Positions 1 through 11,612 are shown, counted from the stretch's first letter. The stretch: 64,000 nt of DNA from Leptidea sinapis (GCF_905404315.1 NC_066292.1:434001-498000), one strand, 5' to 3'. The notes: generated by a model not told the origin, from the sequence alone. Made by a program: numbers and translations.

Positions 1-140
1 GGAATTGGTTTCAGCAGGGTTTTACATTCATTCAGTCGAGAGTTCCCACTGAACTCTTTCGATTATTCGGCGGAGGAATTGTTTAACCCCTAACTATAGG
101 CCGTGCTGCACGTAGACTAACGGCTGATCTATTGACCGAA

Positions 141-529
141 TTAGCTGCCAGCGCTTGGGTTTCGAGTAGACTTATTGAGGCGCGAAGATAGTAGTTTGGA
201 CATTCTCCGCGCCTCTGGGCCCCACGGGCCAAGTGTCTCGACACCAAATGGCACTAAGATGTATGAATCACTTAGACATATTTGCGACGCTTGCTGTCTT
301 CGGCAGTCGAAGCAGCAGCCCCAGCACCAACTGACATAACTTGGAGATGAGAAGGAGCCAGAGTGTAGCCGCAAGTCACGTCCCACAAAAGCGCCCTTCC
401 CCGTGCGCAAGCTACCAGCGTCATTCCATCCGGACGCTTGCCATCGCGGCGTGTAATTCCATTTGCCTCTAAAACAGCTGGTATATTAAGAACGGAAAAT
501 GTCCTGCGGATGATAATGTCATAATGCAT
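141..529 (-). pseudogene. Orphan C-terminal domain of a reverse-transcriptase-type repetitive protein
   Basis: Two overlapping minus-strand frames form one conserved block. The first (529 to 272) has RRDGKRPDGMTLV and LLWDVTC...TLAPSHL. The second (continuing to 141) has LVPFGVETLGPWGPEARR. From memory, these motifs form the tail of many reverse-transcriptase-like proteins in invertebrate repetitive DNA; I do not know its biochemical role. The frame changes near position 270, and a stop follows at 141, so it is broken. Upstream (529-900) and downstream (1-140) I see no reverse transcriptase motifs, so the domain stands alone here. It could be a 5'-truncated retroelement end or a relic of a host-captured domain. 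I am confident in the domain match and unsure of the element class. Confidence 0.6.
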
Positions 530-1416
530 TATAACCTGAGCTACAGCATAACATTATGATTTAATAAAATCCAAATTATATAATGACATTCGTCCGTCAC
601 CTAAACACTGAATAAATATGTTTTAAAGCTGGAACACAAGTGTATAAGACGCTGTTTTATTTCTGAAATTGGTGTGATAAATTTGGTCCCACTGCTACTA
701 AAACAATAGCGGCTACGTGACTTAACAGAAAAGATTTAACATTGTTACTTTTGTGTTCAGTTCATAAATCTTGTTACGAGTATAAGTCAAAGAATCAAAA
801 TGGTTAAGTGATAATTAAAATTTGTAAGACACCGCTTTCAAAAGTTTATTGCAAAACATAATATAATAAATGAATCTAGTTGCCTTTTAATTTAGTTTTG
901 CCACAATATCAGACAAACTATAACGATTAATTAAAGTAAAAACTTTTGAAGACTTACAAACCATATTAGAACATATAATTTGATTTAATTTTAACATTTT
1001 TTAATATCCATTAATATTTTATTATTTATTTACATTCTGAAAAAAATTTCACCACTTAAAATTAATTATTAATTTGTTCATCGTCTCCTTTACTATAGCT
1101 TGATAGATTGCATTTCAAAAACACACTCTCATTAGTAAAGGTCAACCCATAGTAATGAATCTTTTTGTAATGGTTTGTTAGTATGCAGTAGACATATCTT
1201 CCTGTTAGATTAACTGCTCATTGTTTGAATATTATATTTTTAATATTGTAATACAGCCTTTCATTTCATGGTTTTTGGGTCTTTAAATATTTTTATTTCC
1301 CGAGAAAGAAGCAAGAGTAGCAAGGCCTTCACTTTATGATAATCCCAGTAATTTCAATAGCTACGGTGCCCTTTTCCCTAAAATACAAAAAGGTCCCTAA
1401 TACAGTATTTTACCAG
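530..1416. other. AT-rich sequence without recognisable gene
   Basis: I see only short A/T runs and no open frame with family motifs on either strand. Nothing repeats elsewhere in the window. Confidence 0.6.
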
Positions 1417-1690
1417 TTGGAAGCTCCTTTGCACAGGTTGCGAGCTAGATTATGGGTACCGCAACGGCGACTTTTTCTGCCGTGAAGCAGTAATGCGTAA
1501 ATATAATATGTTTTGGTCTGAAAGCCGTCGCAGCCAGTGAAATTACTGGCCAAATGAGACTTAAAATCTTATGTTTCAAGGTGATGAGCGCTTAGAATAT
1601 TTGAGTTTTTCAAGAATCCTGAGCGAACCTGCATTGTAATGGGCAGGGCGTATCAATTACTCTTATCTGCTAAATGCTGTTTAATTCCTC
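1417..1690 (+). repeat. Interspersed repeat family A, copy 1
   Basis: This stretch matches three other places in the window: 44522-44835 on the same strand, and 37290-37595 and 39197-39495 on the opposite strand. Shared blocks include GCACAGG...TGGGTACC, GTGAAGCAG, GAGACTTAA, CAAGAATCCTGAG and TGTAATGGGCAGGGCG. The better copies end in CTTATTTTCATAAAAAAA, a 3' A-tail expected of a SINE or a LINE 3' end. No protein motif is visible. Copy 1 is the most diverged and lacks a clean tail. I recall this family as very common in butterfly and moth genomes, but I cannot assign a name. Confidence 0.75.
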
Positions 1691-2260
1691 CTTAGCACGA
1701 TACGCCACTAACTGGAACATCGACCTTAGCATGGATGCATAGTGTTCCTGGATTTCATGTAATTTTCTTCCCCATACCACCAAACTATCAAATGAACTAT
1801 CTTGCGTTATTTTTCAAGGATGATACGACATCGAAGTCCTTCTGGAAGTCCACTTAAACCTGCAAATATCTAAATATGGAAAAGAAAAAGCTATTACAAC
1901 GAGCCAACAAAAAGATGCACTCTCTAAAGTTGATGATGAACCCTCTAACTAAGAATCCCTGACTCAGCTATTGTAAATTGAAGATTGTTTTTAAAAGATA
2001 AATAAATATTAACTATTGTTATAAGTATAACTAATTTATCTTTATTACATTATATAATCATGCTTCTAATTATCATGTTTCCTATAAATGAAATTACCAC
2101 TTTTAACACTTAATTAGCTTATCGTAGAAGTTCAGGAACGATAACTATCTGAGGTCAAATGTCATAATATTAGAATAATCAAAAAAAGGAGTCGTAAAAA
2201 AACGATTGAAAAATTTTTGAAGGATTTATTGTAATTATATCATTTTACCGGAAGACGCAG
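1691..2260. other. AT-rich sequence without recognisable gene
   Basis: No supported open frame or repeat. It separates repeat copy 1 from an RTE tail. Confidence 0.55.
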
Positions 2261-2261
2261 T

Positions 2262-2420
2262 GTTGGTAGGCCAGGCCCCCCACAACATGGACCAACAATC
2301 TGGTCAAGATCACCGGAAAACGTAGGACGAGGGCAGCGCATGACCGATCGTCCGCGTCGTGGAAATCTTTGGGGGAGGCCTTTGTCCAGCAGTGGACATC
2401 TTCCGGCTGATGATGATGAT
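2262..2420 (+). pseudogene. RTE-type LINE 3' end (5'-truncated)
   Basis: Plus-strand translation across frames gives GRPGPPTTWTN, then RRTRAAHDRSSAS, and then SLGEAFVQQWTSSG followed by a stop. The end is a (TGA)n run, GATGATGATGAT. This is the recognisable C-terminal tail and tandem-triplet 3' end of RTE-clade LINEs in Lepidoptera. A second tail of the same type lies at 34461-34565 (MRAAQDRSWW, SLGEAFVQLWTSS). Only about 150 bases remain, and they are not in one frame. It has no coding function now. The 5' truncation fits incomplete target-primed reverse transcription. Confidence 0.7.
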
Positions 2421-2729
2421 GATATCTTTTTCTATACTATTTGTTATCATCAAATCACTATCCAGAAATCTAATTTGTCAATGTTTGTGGTCTATTATCA
2501 AGCTGTTATAAGATATTAGCGTTTGATCAGTTGTATGTACATATGCAGTAACTACTGAAGTCCAACATAGTAATATACAAGCCATAATAATAGGAACATG
2601 TTCTTATTTGTCACATTATGTAAAGGATGCATTCAGTAGTAGCTTAACCAAGATTCCCCCTCTATTTTCTGTACTTTAAGCTCCGAGATTCATTAATGTT
2701 GCGGTCATACTAAAAACTCAGGGACTCTT
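2421..2729. other. No recognisable gene
   Basis: AT-rich spacer between the RTE tail and the jockey fragment. I see no open frame or repeat here. Confidence 0.5.
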
Positions 2730-3079
2730 CACATTTATCCGCAGTTAACAATTTTAACAGTTCTTGCTGAGACATTTCTAAAACCACGTATACGCAATCT
2801 GCGTATCGCTAATTATAACTTAGTCAGGAATGATCGCACCACCCGTATGGGTGGTACCCTAATTTATTTTAAAAGGTCTCTACACTGTATACCTATCGAT
2901 CCTCCGGTCCTCACTAACATCGAGGCCTCTGCCATCCGAGTCAGTACGGCAAATCACCAGCCGATCACTGTTATTTCAGCTTATCTTCCGCCTAACAAAC
3001 AAATATTACACACAGATATCGAAGCATTACTCGGCCACGGGGCCGCAGTCATAGTGGGCGGCGATCTTAACACCAAATG
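2730..3079 (+). mobile_element. Jockey LINE copy J1, 5' segment (endonuclease N-terminal half)
   Basis: The frame reads VLAETFLKPRIRNLRIANYN, then RNDRTTRMGGTLIYFKR, VISAYLPPNKQ and VIVGGDLNTK. These are the N-terminal half of an apurinic endonuclease-like domain: the ETFLKP segment holds the catalytic Glu, and GDLN is the GDFN-type motif. The open part runs from 2847. At 3079 the frame is cut by foreign DNA, and the next codons of the same domain (HSSWNS) appear at 6576. J1 is therefore one element split by a 3.5 kb insertion. It is 5'-truncated: nothing upstream of about 2730 resembles ORF1. A close relative (J2) lies at 61.5-64 kb on the other strand. Confidence 0.85.
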
Positions 3080-6000
3080 AAAAATGAAAAATGAATAATA
3101 TGTTAACCCTATTGTCTCATTCAAATTATGTGACATATATTATGATATGACATAATTGACATTAATAATACAATTAATCATAAATGTAAAATGTTGACAT
3201 TTGATAGGTTACACCTATCAAATTTTTATAAAATACAGATAGCTAAATCGCTATCTTTTTATTTATTTTATAACTCAGCCAATTATTTGGAAACCCGGTC
3301 CCCTGCTTCTATTGAGCAGTGTAGTAACTTGTTGGACTCTACTCCTATTGAGCAAAGTAATTATTTGATAAACACTGCTTCTATTGAGCAGTCTTATAGT
3401 TTAGTTTCTGGCTTGGAATATGTTCCAAATTATTTAAATTAGTCAATAAGACAATAGGGGACTCCTCTAGCAATATAAATACACAATGTACAAGTACTAA
3501 GAAACATAGTAATTGTAAAGTCATAAACCTGATGCACCAAAATATGCAAGGATTGTTAGGTAAAGAACTGGAACTGGAGTTACTAATGAACCATGAAAAT
3601 ATTGATATCTTATGTCTTACTGAACACTGGCTTAGAAAATATGAGCTCATTTTTAACTTCAGTGGTCATCGGGTGGCAAGTGCGTTTAGCAGAGAAAAGG
3701 CAACACGTGGCAGCTCTCTTATACTTATAAGTAAATCATTTAAATTCAAAGACCGTAAAGATATTGTGGGCCTCTCTGTTGAACGTACCATTGAAATAGC
3801 CTGTGCAGAGCTTGAGTGTGCCATTGTTGTAAGCATATAAAGACCCCCCGATGCATTATATGAGTTATTTGAGAGTGTATTGGAGGAGGTTCTATCAAAA
3901 TTATCAGAATCTAAGAAATATTTATAATTTTTATAGACTTTAATATTAACTTATTAGAAAAATCCACCACAAGTATTAGATTCAAATCTTTGTTTAAATC
4001 ATATAATTTATCAAATATTTTCTTAGAACCTACTAGAGTAACCAGCACCTCTAAAAGCTGTATTGATAATATTTTTACTAATTATAAACCTATTTCTCAA
4101 TCACTAATTAGTAAACTGAGCTCAGACCACTTTGGTCAATTAGCCTCTTTTAATATTGAAGTAAACAAATGTACTTCAACTAAAAAGTTTATGTTTGTTC
4201 CGGTAAATAATAGGCGAATGGAGAAATATAGAGGCAATGTTTCGGAAAAACTCTCAAACTTTTATTTGAATTATAACAGTACTCCAAATGAGATTTATGG
4301 TAAGTTATTTAAAATAATTAAAACAGAGTTTGCTTCTATATTTACTTCAAAGACAGTAAACTCGGGTGGTCTCTTGTCATATAACAACTGGGCAACAGCT
4401 GGTAATTATAGGCGCAGACAAACGGTTATATGAACTATATAGTGAGAGATCATCATGTAATCATGATGTATCTTTCCTAGTATATGTGAAAAAATATTCA
4501 AAATTATTTAAGACAGTATGTACCATTGCTAAGTCAATGCATATAAGAGAAATTATTAAATTTGCTTCAAATAAAAAAAAAATACTAGGAAAGTTATTAA
4601 CTGGGAATCTGGAAGAGCGAAAGACTGCAAGTTTTAGTATAATCTAATAATAAACAATACAAAAATCCACTCTGAGCAGGAAGTAGCTTCTGCTTTTGAG
4701 AAATTTTTTTCTGACATTCCAGTGTCCATCTCAAGCACCCTTGTCTCCTCCACCAGTGTTGCCGAGTCACTTCTTTTGGAAAATGTTAAGGAATGTAAAC
4801 AAAATTTCAAATTCAGTGTTGTTAGCCCAGCAGAAATAATTAAAACTTTCAGATCCTTAGAAATGAAAAAAACTGCTGATATATGGGGCATATCTGTAAA
4901 AACAATAAGTTCTGTTATTGACGTCATAGCACCATATCTAGCACTAGTTTTTAATAGCTGTATTGAACATGGCGTGTTTCCTGACCTTCTGAAGTATAGT
5001 AAAATTACACCAATATTTAAATCGGGACTCACTTCTGACCCGAATAACTATCGCCCTGTTTCGGTGTTGCCGACCCTTAGTAAAATATTTGAAATAATTA
5101 TTTTAAGCCAAATGCTTACTCATTTTAACACTTATAAGTTACTTTATATAAAACAATTCGGCTTTACTAGGGGACGCTCGACTACGGATGCAGGTGTTGA
5201 ACTCATCAGGAATATTTTTGAGGCCTGGGAGGAATCACAGAAGCACTTGGTATCTTCTGTGATTTATCTAAGGCTTTTGATTGTGTTCAACATTCAACGC
5301 TGGTCAGGAAGCTATGTCACTATGGTATAAGAGGATCTGCACTCAATCTTCTGATCTCATATTTAAATAATAGGATTCAGAGGATCGAGGTGAATGGCAG
5401 GAGATCTCCTGGGACTCCTCTCGCTATGGGGTACCACAAGGGTCTATTCTTGGACCCTTCCTCTTCCTAATTTATATAAATGATCTACCTAACCTTGTAG
5501 AAAAAAAACACAAGGTGGTATTGTTTGCGGATGACACTTCACTTATATTCAAAGTGAAACGAAGCCAAGTTTTGTATGACGAAGTAAACAATGCTCTATC
5601 TGACATCGTGTACTGGTTTAGCGCCAATAACTTATTGTTAAATAATCGTAAAACCAAATACATTAAATTCACCGTGCCAAATGTTAAAAGTGTAGATGCG
5701 AATATTTTATTAAATGGAGAGGTGGTAAAACCAGTGGAATCTGCTATATTTCTCGGCAATTCTCTTGATTCCAAATTGAAGTGGGGCCCCCATATTGAAG
5801 GATTGGCGAATAGGCTTAGTTCTGCAGCATATGCGGTTAAGAAAATTAGACGGTTAACTGACATAGATACGGCGAGATTAGTATACTTTAGTTATTTTCA
5901 TAGTATTATGTCTTATGGATATATAGTTATGGGGCAGTGCGACCGATATTAATACTATCTTTGTGCTGCAGAAGAGGGCTATTCGCGCGATTTATAACCT

Positions 6001-6575
6001 AGGTCCTAGAGAATCATTAAGAGAAAATTTAAAGAAATAAACATTTTGACTGTTGCTTCTCAATACATTTTTGATAATGTTCTGTATGTTCATAAGCACA
6101 TTGAGGAATTCTCTAGAAACTGTGACATTCATAATGTTAACACGAGGAACAAACATAAACTTGTTATGCCTACTACTCGGTTGGGTCGAGTTAGTAAGTC
6201 TTTTGTTGGGCGATGTATATGCTTCTACAATATGATCCCAGAAAATGTACAAAACAAATGTGTTACGAAATTTAAAAGAATTGTTAAAAAACGTTTGTAT
6301 GGGAAAGGTTATTATAGCATAAGCGATTTTCTTAATGACACCACGGACTGGGAATAAAGCGAACACCCTCAGGCTCTTTAATTATACATGTTTATTGTAC
6401 GATATTACATTGTAATCCATATTTTATATTAAAAAAAAAAGCCCGCTGAGTTTTTTGCGCCCATTCTTCCCAGGTCTGAGGCAGTCTCTTTTGAATGGGT
6501 GGTAGATTTTGACGTTCAATAAGTGATTTTAAATCCTATTTTGAATAAAAATATTTGAATTTGAATTTGAAAAAC
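3080..6575 (+). mobile_element. Nested CR1/jockey-superfamily LINE inserted in jockey J1
   Basis: A full endonuclease plus reverse transcriptase LINE of about 3.5 kb sits between the two halves of J1's endonuclease. Its left edge is AT-rich (ATGAAAAATGAAAAATGAA). Its right edge is a repeated tail, ATTTGAATTTGAATTTGAA, immediately followed by J1 sequence. The 3' UTR (6358-6570) matches, in opposite orientation, a truncated copy at 35105-35602, which shows that the family end is real. The reading frame is broken many times, so the copy is dead. I could not prove a target-site duplication; a short A-rich one would be hidden by the tail. The clade is uncertain. Confidence 0.85.
3500..6357 (+). 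pseudogene. ORF2-like endonuclease/reverse transcriptase of the nested LINE, frameshifted
   Basis: Fragments appear in order. An endonuclease start lies at 3532-3840 (HQNMQGLLGKELELELL, LCLTEHWL). The endonuclease end and linker are at 3990-4433 (SCIDNIFTN, SSDHFGQL). Reverse transcriptase follows at 4722-5330 (PIFKSGL, NNYRPVSVLPTLSKIFE, QFGFTRGRSTTDA) and 5515-5952 (VLFADDTSLIF with the catalytic FADD). The C-terminus at 6046-6357 has MPTTRLGRVSKSFVGR and YNMIPENVQNK and ends in a stop. The pieces change frame at about 3840-3990, 4433, 5260-5400, 5500 and 5940. The finger and thumb order is that of a normal non-LTR polymerase. The protein could nick target DNA and reverse transcribe its own RNA if intact, but this copy cannot. 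Confidence 0.85.
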
Positions 6576-8125
6576 ACTCTAGCTGGAACAGTAGAGCCAC
6601 AAATTGAAATGGAATTTTATTAGATTCTCTTACAGACACGCTGAATTTTTCAGTAATAGCACCTGAAGAATCAACACGATATCTGGATATTGTCGCGCAC
6701 CGACCCGACGTACTAGACGTTACGTTACTTAAAAACGTAACGCTTAATGTAAATTCAATCGAAGTTTTTCACGACTTACAGTCAGACCACCGGCCCGTCG
6801 TCCTATCATGGCCCACCGGTTAACTTTCAACCACCGACGAAATTAGTGATCGACTGGCAACGGCTGGAAAAGGATCTCAAGACTATCAAGTCCGACGACA
6901 TTGACCTTATACCGGGCGTCATCGACTCGGTTGACACGGCTCACAGTGCTATCTCTCATGCGACGTCACACATCCAGAACAGGATCAAGGCGTGCTCCAG
7001 GCAGGTCCCGATGATGCAACCACATCGCCTAAATAAACGCCAACAATAAACCTAAAGCCTATCCGAGTAGCTATAGGCCTATTAGCTTAATTAACTCAAT
7101 CGGGAAACCTTACGAAAGATTAATTCTCGCGCGTTCTAATCATTACATCGCGGAGCTCAACCTGATACCCGACATACAGTTCGGATTCAGAACCGCTCAC
7201 TCGGGTCCCCAGCAAGCTCACCGACTCACCAAGTACATTCTCATAAGGCGTCAAGTTCACGCTACCACGGCAGCTGTGTTTTTCGATGTCGCGAAGACCT
7301 TCGACAAGGTATGGCACAACGGCTTAGTATTCAAGCTGTATCAACTGGGAGTGCCAGACAGGCTCGTGCGCATCATACGAGCCTACCTTACTGATCGCTT
7401 CTTCCGATATCGAGTAGAGGGCACCCTATCCTCACCCAGACCCATTAGGTCTGGCGTGCCACAGGGTTCAGTCCGCTCTCCCACTCTTTTCTCGCTCTTC
7501 ACGAGCGACATTCCCAAGTTTCCGAGTTTCCAGCTCGCTCAGTACGCTTACGATACGGCACTCTACTTTGACTCCGCTCTTTTGAACTGCTCAACATTGA
7601 GCAGGAACATTAAAGTGCTTCAAGCCGCCGTCGATAAACTAGGCAACTGGTTCAGAAAATGGCGGATTGAAGTGAACCCCATCAAGAGTGCAGCGGTACT
7701 CTTCGGTAACGCAAATAGCATCCGCGCTAAAAAACGACCGACCGACGTTATTAAATTATATGAAACACCCATACCGTGGGTGAAAGATTACAAATACTTA
7801 GGAGTCACGTTCAACAGCAATATGAACTTCAAGAAACATATCGATACGGTATGCAATAGAGCCCGATTTGACCTCAGTCGTCTTTATCCACTTGTGTGTG
7901 ATTTATCACTTTAACACAGTGACGCTGTACAAAACCATCGTACGGCCCATACTGTCATACGCAAGCGTCGTGTTCGCGCACACCCGACCGTGGCAACCGG
8001 AGCCCCGTGATTCATCCAAAACGTAGATTTTCACCGCGATCTAGAGCTTCCGACGATAGCTCAACACTTTAAAGAGATCTCGCGACTCTTCTTTGACATT
8101 TTTTCCTCTCAAAAAAAAAAACATT
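6576..8125 (+). pseudogene. Jockey LINE copy J1, 3' segment with inactivated, deleted reverse transcriptase
   Basis: J1 resumes with HSSWNS, SVIAPEESTRYLDIVAHRPD and LQSDHRPVVLSWPT (the SDH endonuclease motif). A linker follows at 6846-7049. Then comes a jump to SSYRPISLINSIGK and QFGFRTAH, and an open frame at 7276-7914 (VFFDVAKTFDKVWHNG, GVPQGSVRSPTLFS). Comparison with copy J2 shows that the polymerase N-terminal region is deleted at about 7045. The catalytic box reads AQYAYDTAL instead of AQYADDTVL in J2, so one of the two essential aspartates is lost. Frame breaks follow at about 7905 and 7990, where another short block present in J2 is missing. The element ends in CCTCTC plus an A-run at 8106-8120, the same end as J2. 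Confidence 0.9.
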
Positions 8126-9155
8126 TCTTGCACTTGTTTTTTTGTTTACCTAGCATATATATTACTTGATAAGCATTCGTTCAAAATATGTCAAGATGAT
8201 GCGATTCCAGAATTGAGCAAAACTTTTTAAACGACAGATGTCTTATAAGAAACGACCCCACTATGGCATTTTATTAGAAGGCTCAAAATTATTAATTTTT
8301 AATATTTTACATTAATCGACATTAATGATGTTTAGTAACGTCATTTTTTATTTATTTAAAGAAAGAATGAAGAAATTTAATATATAAATAGAAAAAAAAT
8401 ACGGGTTTAAGCAATGACGTTCTATACATATGGACATATCATTCGCAGTCTAAAAACGGAACGGTAAAAGTGTTCTTAATAAAACGAATATTTTTTTATT
8501 AAATATAGTACAACATTATTGACAAGACCCGCTTGTCAGAATGGGACAGATGAAAGGATACAATCCGAAATGCATAGACATAGCAGTCGAAGCTAATTAT
8601 GATGTCATTTGTGGCATGTGTCATATTTAGGCTTTGATTTTATATGAGATGCAATGTATATATGAATAGAACGTCATTGGGTTTAAAGATATATAATTTC
8701 AAGTCATATTCTTTTGTTTGCCGGGCACAATTTTTCATAGTTAAGACTGTTGAGACATCTTCCCAAATTCATACAGGACGGGCTCAAACATCTTCATAAT
8801 TCGACAATTGCTATCTATGAAAGTAATTACAAATAATCTTTAATGTTAACCAGCTTTTGCAATAAGCTATTATATTAATAGGTATTTGCAGGTAGAATGC
8901 GAAGAAAACAAAATTTGCTGACAATCAAACCACATGTTCTGCATAATATGCTTAAATTAGCCCACAGCACATTTAACGCAAGACATATAAAAATCATAAA
9001 TGAAACGAACAGATGTGTGTTGTCTCTTACATATACATAGCATACGCGTGGAATCAAATAAATTCACGTGACGGCTTAGTTTAAGCCGTAAACCAAATAT
9101 AAGCACAGGGACGTCTTATGTTAGATCATTATGTAGAACACGTTGTCTTGTCGAA
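8126..9155. other. AT-rich sequence without recognisable gene
   Basis: Many short poly-A/T tracts. No open frame carries motifs on either strand, and I found no match elsewhere in the window. Confidence 0.55.
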
Positions 9156-9159
9156 CTTT

Positions 9160-9510
9160 ATAATTGTTTCGATGAATTTTTTTATTCATTCATTCATACA
9201 CTCACGTCTTGTTCCTGTCGAGGTAGGCAGAGACAATAGAACGCCACTTGATTCTATTCTTACAAACCTCACGTGCTTCCTCTACATTCATTACTCTTTT
9301 CATACATGCTCACCGGTTGCGGGTGCTTTGTACCTGTCCTTTTCTCAAAACGTCCCCAATTCTACGAGGTCTCCCACGACCGACTTGCCCACACACACTT
9401 GCCTTATATTATATTTGATGCGTCATTCTTGCTTCACTCATTCGCTCCACCTGTTCAAACCATTTCAGCATTCCTTTTTCAGTCCTTGTCACAACATCCT
9501 CTTTTTTACA
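9160..9510 (-). pseudogene. Truncated 3' end of an RTE-like LINE
   Basis: Read on the minus strand this matches the 50.3-51.1 kb fragment. The shared features are the CACATGCTCGCCGGTTGCGGG-type block (complement of TRNRRACM), the GRGRPR-like segment, and the flanking EKGMLKWF-like sequence. It corresponds to the last 110 or so codons and the 3' UTR. The frame is interrupted. The plus-strand open frames that cross this stretch are shadows. It is a dead 5'-truncated insertion. Confidence 0.6.
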
Positions 9511-10439
9511 CAATTTTTTTTTATACACACAATATTTCAACTTAATAAATATATTTCTATTCTATTTCAAACAAGAACCTAGTGATGTAACGTTGACCTT
9601 TAATTATTTGAATTTGATGCTAATTCTTTTGCCCTTTCAATGTTAAGCCAGCTCCGGGGTCCTGGGGCGCTCAGAGATTACAATAGGAAAAAAGTCAGGA
9701 TGCAACTTGCTTTAACTACAAGCAAGAAAGATAGTAATAACAATGTGAATAAACTACCTATCTAGCCAAGTATGAAATTAAATATAAATTAAAAAACATC
9801 CAGTTCTTCTAAATTATTTAATTTGTTGCTTAGTACTTCCCAGAGGTTTTCAACTATACTAAAATAACAATAATAATAAGGTACCTTAGGAACAAAAATT
9901 ATAAGCAATTGTAGAATGCATTAAATTTAAAGTTTTATATAATTCACTTAAAATTAACAGAGAGATATAGTTTTAACCAAATGGGACAGCGCAGTAACAA
10001 TGTCTATACTCTCAATTTTAGTGAGTTAAATCTATGCTAATGGTAAAGGGATTAGATCACAAAAAAATGTAACGGGAAAAGAAAGGTAAGGTGTCACAAA
10101 TGATGAACCAAAATACTTAATATCTAAAGAAATTTTTGAATCTGAAGAATAACTTGAATATTATTAGTTGTTATGTTTTATTTGTTACGTCAGGTCCTGC
10201 TTGGCATCAAGGTTAAAATAAAAATTAAAGTTAAGGTCGCGGGTTACCTGAGCGAATCTTATCTCACCACAGCCAAGTTTCCGGCACAGGTTCAGTGTCA
10301 AAATCATGTTCATGTGGCCTGAAAGGATACACGCAGCAAAATGGTAAAGAAGTTGCAGAAACTGCAAAGGCCATAGCTATGAGAACCCAGGCTCATGATT
10401 ACATACTGAAGTTACAACCAAAAGAGAAACTAATAAATG
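9511..10439. other. No recognised gene; one short unexplained open stretch near 10.3 kb
   Basis: Mostly AT-rich. Between 10200 and 10440 base composition is more balanced, and a plus frame reads SCSCGLKGYTQQNGKEVAET followed by AKAIAMRTQAHDYILKL. I do not recognise it. It lacks a good start and runs into the poly-T of the next repeat, so it could be an old gene fragment or chance. Confidence 0.4.
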
Positions 10440-10912
10440 TTTTTTTTTTGTTCGAGAGGAGGAAAATACATTTACGTATTTAATGGACCCCGAAATAGGG
10501 CCCATATGGCGGGCTCGGGCGTGAACACACCCTACCGACTAAAAACCTCCTCTGTTCTGATAGCCCTAAAGGCTTTTACAGCGAAACCGGGCGGGGGCCT
10601 TAGAGGCCGAAAATGTAGCTCAGAGGTGCGGGGCGTCTCGGAAGGAGACTCGAACCTCGGATCGCCTGCTCACTAGGCTGGATGGAGAGAAGATCACTAA
10701 CAATCTAAAAAATCTGTTAGTCCAGTTGACTCTAGGCTTGAAGAAACTTTGATATATGTATGTGTGTAAATATGTGTGAATACATGTATGTGACTTTATG
10801 TATAGTGTAAGATTTGTGATGTGAGTGTGAGTGGTATTAAACGATTATACGATGAGGACTACTTCGTCGGGTTTCCAACAAAGTGTGAATATCTAATAGG
10901 TTATTGAAATGT
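10440..10912 (-). mobile_element. Jockey LINE 3'-UTR-only copy
   Basis: This segment matches the 3' UTR of jockey copy J2 (61505-62050) along its length. Shared blocks are a poly-T next to GAGAGGAGGAAA, CCGACTAAAA, CTCCTCTGT, GCGGGGCGTCTC with GGAGACTCGAA, a TATGTATGTGTGT-rich middle, and GAGGACTA with CGTCGGGT near the end. In the element's own orientation (minus) this is the last 470 bases and the A-tail. It contains no ORF2 sequence, so it is a severely 5'-truncated insertion. Confidence 0.85.
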
Positions 10913-11372
10913 TCTAATGCATGCTCACCCTAAGAAAAGATTAAGCAGAAGCGCATACAGACATACAAATGAGGCATACAGTATCCAAAATGCACCTCAA
11001 CACCATCAATGTCGTCAATTTAACGGCATAAGTTACATATCTTCTGAAATAGAAAAAAAAACTACGTTTAACAAAAACGACTGCAGAAACTGAAAAGGAT
11101 AAAATAATTAAGATTTAATTTAATACACCTCGTATGCAAATAACACCTATAATATCAATGAAATACTTTTATTTCCATGTGCTACTTATGGATAGGGTTT
11201 AATTCGGTGCTTGCCAGCTTGGGTTGTTTTGTTCTAGACAAAGCTATCCTGCTTAAAGTCACGCGTGGCACGTGTAGGTACCTGCTATTACATTTGGGTT
11301 GCCACCGTCTTCACCGTGCACACTTTAAGCATTTTATGCCATTATCTAATTTTTTAAGATGGGTGAGATATT
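10913..11372. other. No recognisable gene
   Basis: AT-rich spacer with no supported open frame. A short GC-richer patch near 11230-11320 has no recognisable product. Confidence 0.5.
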
Positions 11373-11612
11373 GACACACTTTTACCACAGTAGACAATGT
11401 ACTGTGCTTTCACACAAATTATCTTGCCCCAAATTAGGCATGTGTTATGGGTTGCAAGACAACGTTATATTTAATACAAAATACTTACTTAAAACATACA
11501 TATATACATATAAATATACATATAAACATCCATGACTAGGAAACAAGCATCCATATTCGTCATATAAATGCTTGTACCTACCGGGATTCGAACCCGGGAT
11601 CCTCTAGGTAAT
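11373..11612 (-). repeat. tRNA-derived SINE
   Basis: On the minus strand the element opens with a tRNA-like T-arm, CCCGGGTTCGAATCCCGG, which holds a near-consensus RNA polymerase III B box at about 11583-11597. An AT-rich body follows (ATACATATATACATATAAAT in plus orientation), then a conserved tail block read in plus as ACACTTTTACCACA, ATTATCTTGCCCC and TTGCAAGACAACG. Head tRNA-like part, unrelated body and fixed tail are the usual SINE plan. The A box is not clear, so the head is probably truncated. I recall similar sequences as abundant in moths but do not assign a family name. Confidence 0.6.

Noticed and set aside
9118..9582. Plus-strand 154-residue frame rich in Phe, His and Ser
   Set aside because: Antisense of an RTE-like LINE tail plus T-rich flank.
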